Below, piece after piece: positions 63,418 to 64,000 of a stretch of 64,000 nt of DNA (positions within the stretch are counted from its first letter, which is position 1; every line of letters begins with the position of its first letter). A model generated the notes under the pieces. That model made no database searches and was not told the origin of the DNA. It worked only from the letters and a program-made list of their open reading frames with translations. The stretch covers positions 62,001 to 126,000 of the forward strand of contig CAWATZ010000024.1 of assembly GCA_963784995.1 (NCBI GenBank). The letters run 5' to 3'. Position numbers and translations under genes: made by a program. Source of the stretch: CAWATZ01 sp963784995 (GTDB taxonomy: Bacteria; Planctomycetota; Planctomycetia; Gemmatales; Gemmataceae).

Positions 63418-64000
63418 ATGAACGTCCTCCCTGCGCGCCCACCCCTGCCTCGCCGAACTTTCCTGAAAGCAGCCGGCATCACCCTGGCACTGCCCTGGCT
63501 CGACGCGATGAGCATTCATTCCGGCTCGCTGACCTGGGCCGGCTCGATTGACCCCGCGGAAACGCCGCGTCGGGCCGTCTTCTGCTTCTTTGGCCTGGGG
63601 CTCAACGGCCGCGACTTCACTCCCCCGGACACCGGCCTGAATTACACCATCACACCGATCCTCAAACCCCTCGAAGCGCTGCGGCGGGACTTCACCGTGA
63701 TCTCCGGCCTGAAGCTGACCTATTCCGGCGGCCACGTCGGCGATCGCACCTTCCTCACCGGCACCAACACGCGCAGTGCCGGCGCAAAGCTCCGCGTCTC
63801 CTGCGACCAGGAGCTGGCCCAGGCGATCGGCCGGAACACGCGCTTTCCCTCGCTCACTCTGGGCATCAAACGCGGCACCGGCTTCGGCGGCTTTCAGGAC
63901 CACACCCTCTCCTGGACCCCCAGCGGCACTCCGATTCCCGCCGAGAATCGGCCGCACGTCCTCTTCGATCAGCTGTTCCGGCCCGATACTCCGCAGACGC
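63418..64000 (+). CDS. DUF1552 domain protein, 5' part (cut by window end)
   Basis: The ATG at 63418 is 8 bp after the DUF1592 stop. The visible 194 residues (MNVLPARPPLPRRTFLKAAG) carry a twin-arginine-type signal (PRRTFLKAAGITLALPWLDA), then RRAVFCFFGLGLNGRDFTPP, ILKPLEALRRDFTVISGLKL and GGHVGDRTFLTGTNTRS, typical of DUF1552. The family is always next to DUF1592-type cytochromes in planctomycetes and is exported. Role unknown. The frame is intact in this segment. Confidence 0.9.
   Translation, partial: MNVLPARPPLPRRTFLKAAGITLALPWLDAMSIHSGSLTWAGSIDPAETPRRAVFCFFGLGLNGRDFTPPDTGLNYTITPILKPLEALRRDFTVISGLKLTYSGGHVGDRTFLTGTNTRSAGAKLRVSCDQELAQAIGRNTRFPSLTLGIKRGTGFGGFQDHTLSWTPSGTPIPAENRPHVLFDQLFRPDTPQT

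Overview
The window is a GC-rich chromosomal stretch from a planctomycete, most likely of the Gemmata/Zavarzinella group (Gemmataceae). The grounds are the family content: three DUF1501 proteins, a DUF1553 tail, a cytochrome - DUF1592 - DUF1552 operon, four Ser/Thr kinases (two with WD40 propellers), two planctomycete-type ECF sigma factors, a TIGR02996 leucine-rich-repeat protein, and many long intergenic hairpins. I see no rRNA, tRNA, CRISPR, prophage or transposase.

Layout. 0-14 kb: secreted or Tat-exported surface and catabolic proteins (DUF1553/DUF1501, a beta-helix protein, an SMP-30 lactonase, CehA/McbA hydrolase, DUF4349, a beta-propeller, a Gfo/Idh/MocA oxidoreductase). 14-18 kb: a receptor-like kinase with 17 WD40 repeats. 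18-22.4 kb: ThuA, YwbE and an unusual esterase-transglutaminase-FnIII polypeptide. 22.4-28.7 kb: VKOR, SPW and lipid glycosyltransferase genes behind a good sigma-54 promoter match, facing an LPG-synthase-TM protein, a NatB-CPBP fusion and a SWIM protein. 29-35.7 kb: a FabF-like ketosynthase, an NCS2 permease, a VOC protein, and a methyltransferase - isoprenylcysteine-methyltransferase-like - geranylgeranyl-reductase-like cluster. 35.8-41 kb: a beta-helix protein, an LRR protein, DUF1501. 40.6-46.9 kb: seven minus-strand genes. OsmC and a GAF/AAA+/Fis sigma-54 activator overlap by 4 bp, then come a canonical sigma-54 promoter, a STAS protein, a small protein, an SDR, a flavin disulfide reductase and an alcohol dehydrogenase. 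This is the most interesting region: an apparently self-contained sigma-54 stress or redox module. 47-54 kb: two head-to-tail ECF sigma/kinase pairs, one with a 284-bp tandem duplication of the sigma factor 3' end. 54-59 kb: a sugar O/N-acyltransferase, a Wbp-type dehydrogenase, phosphoglucomutase and a fourth kinase. 59-64 kb: a Cys-rich protein, then cytochrome - DUF1592 - DUF1552.

Quality caveat. Nine genes contain a total of 17 single-base frame breaks (seven in the DUF1592 gene), while the protein reads through normally on either side of each break. Their density and the lack of other decay make uncorrected sequencing or assembly indels the simplest explanation, but some could be real pseudogenes. 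No database search was run. Family names come from recognised motifs.
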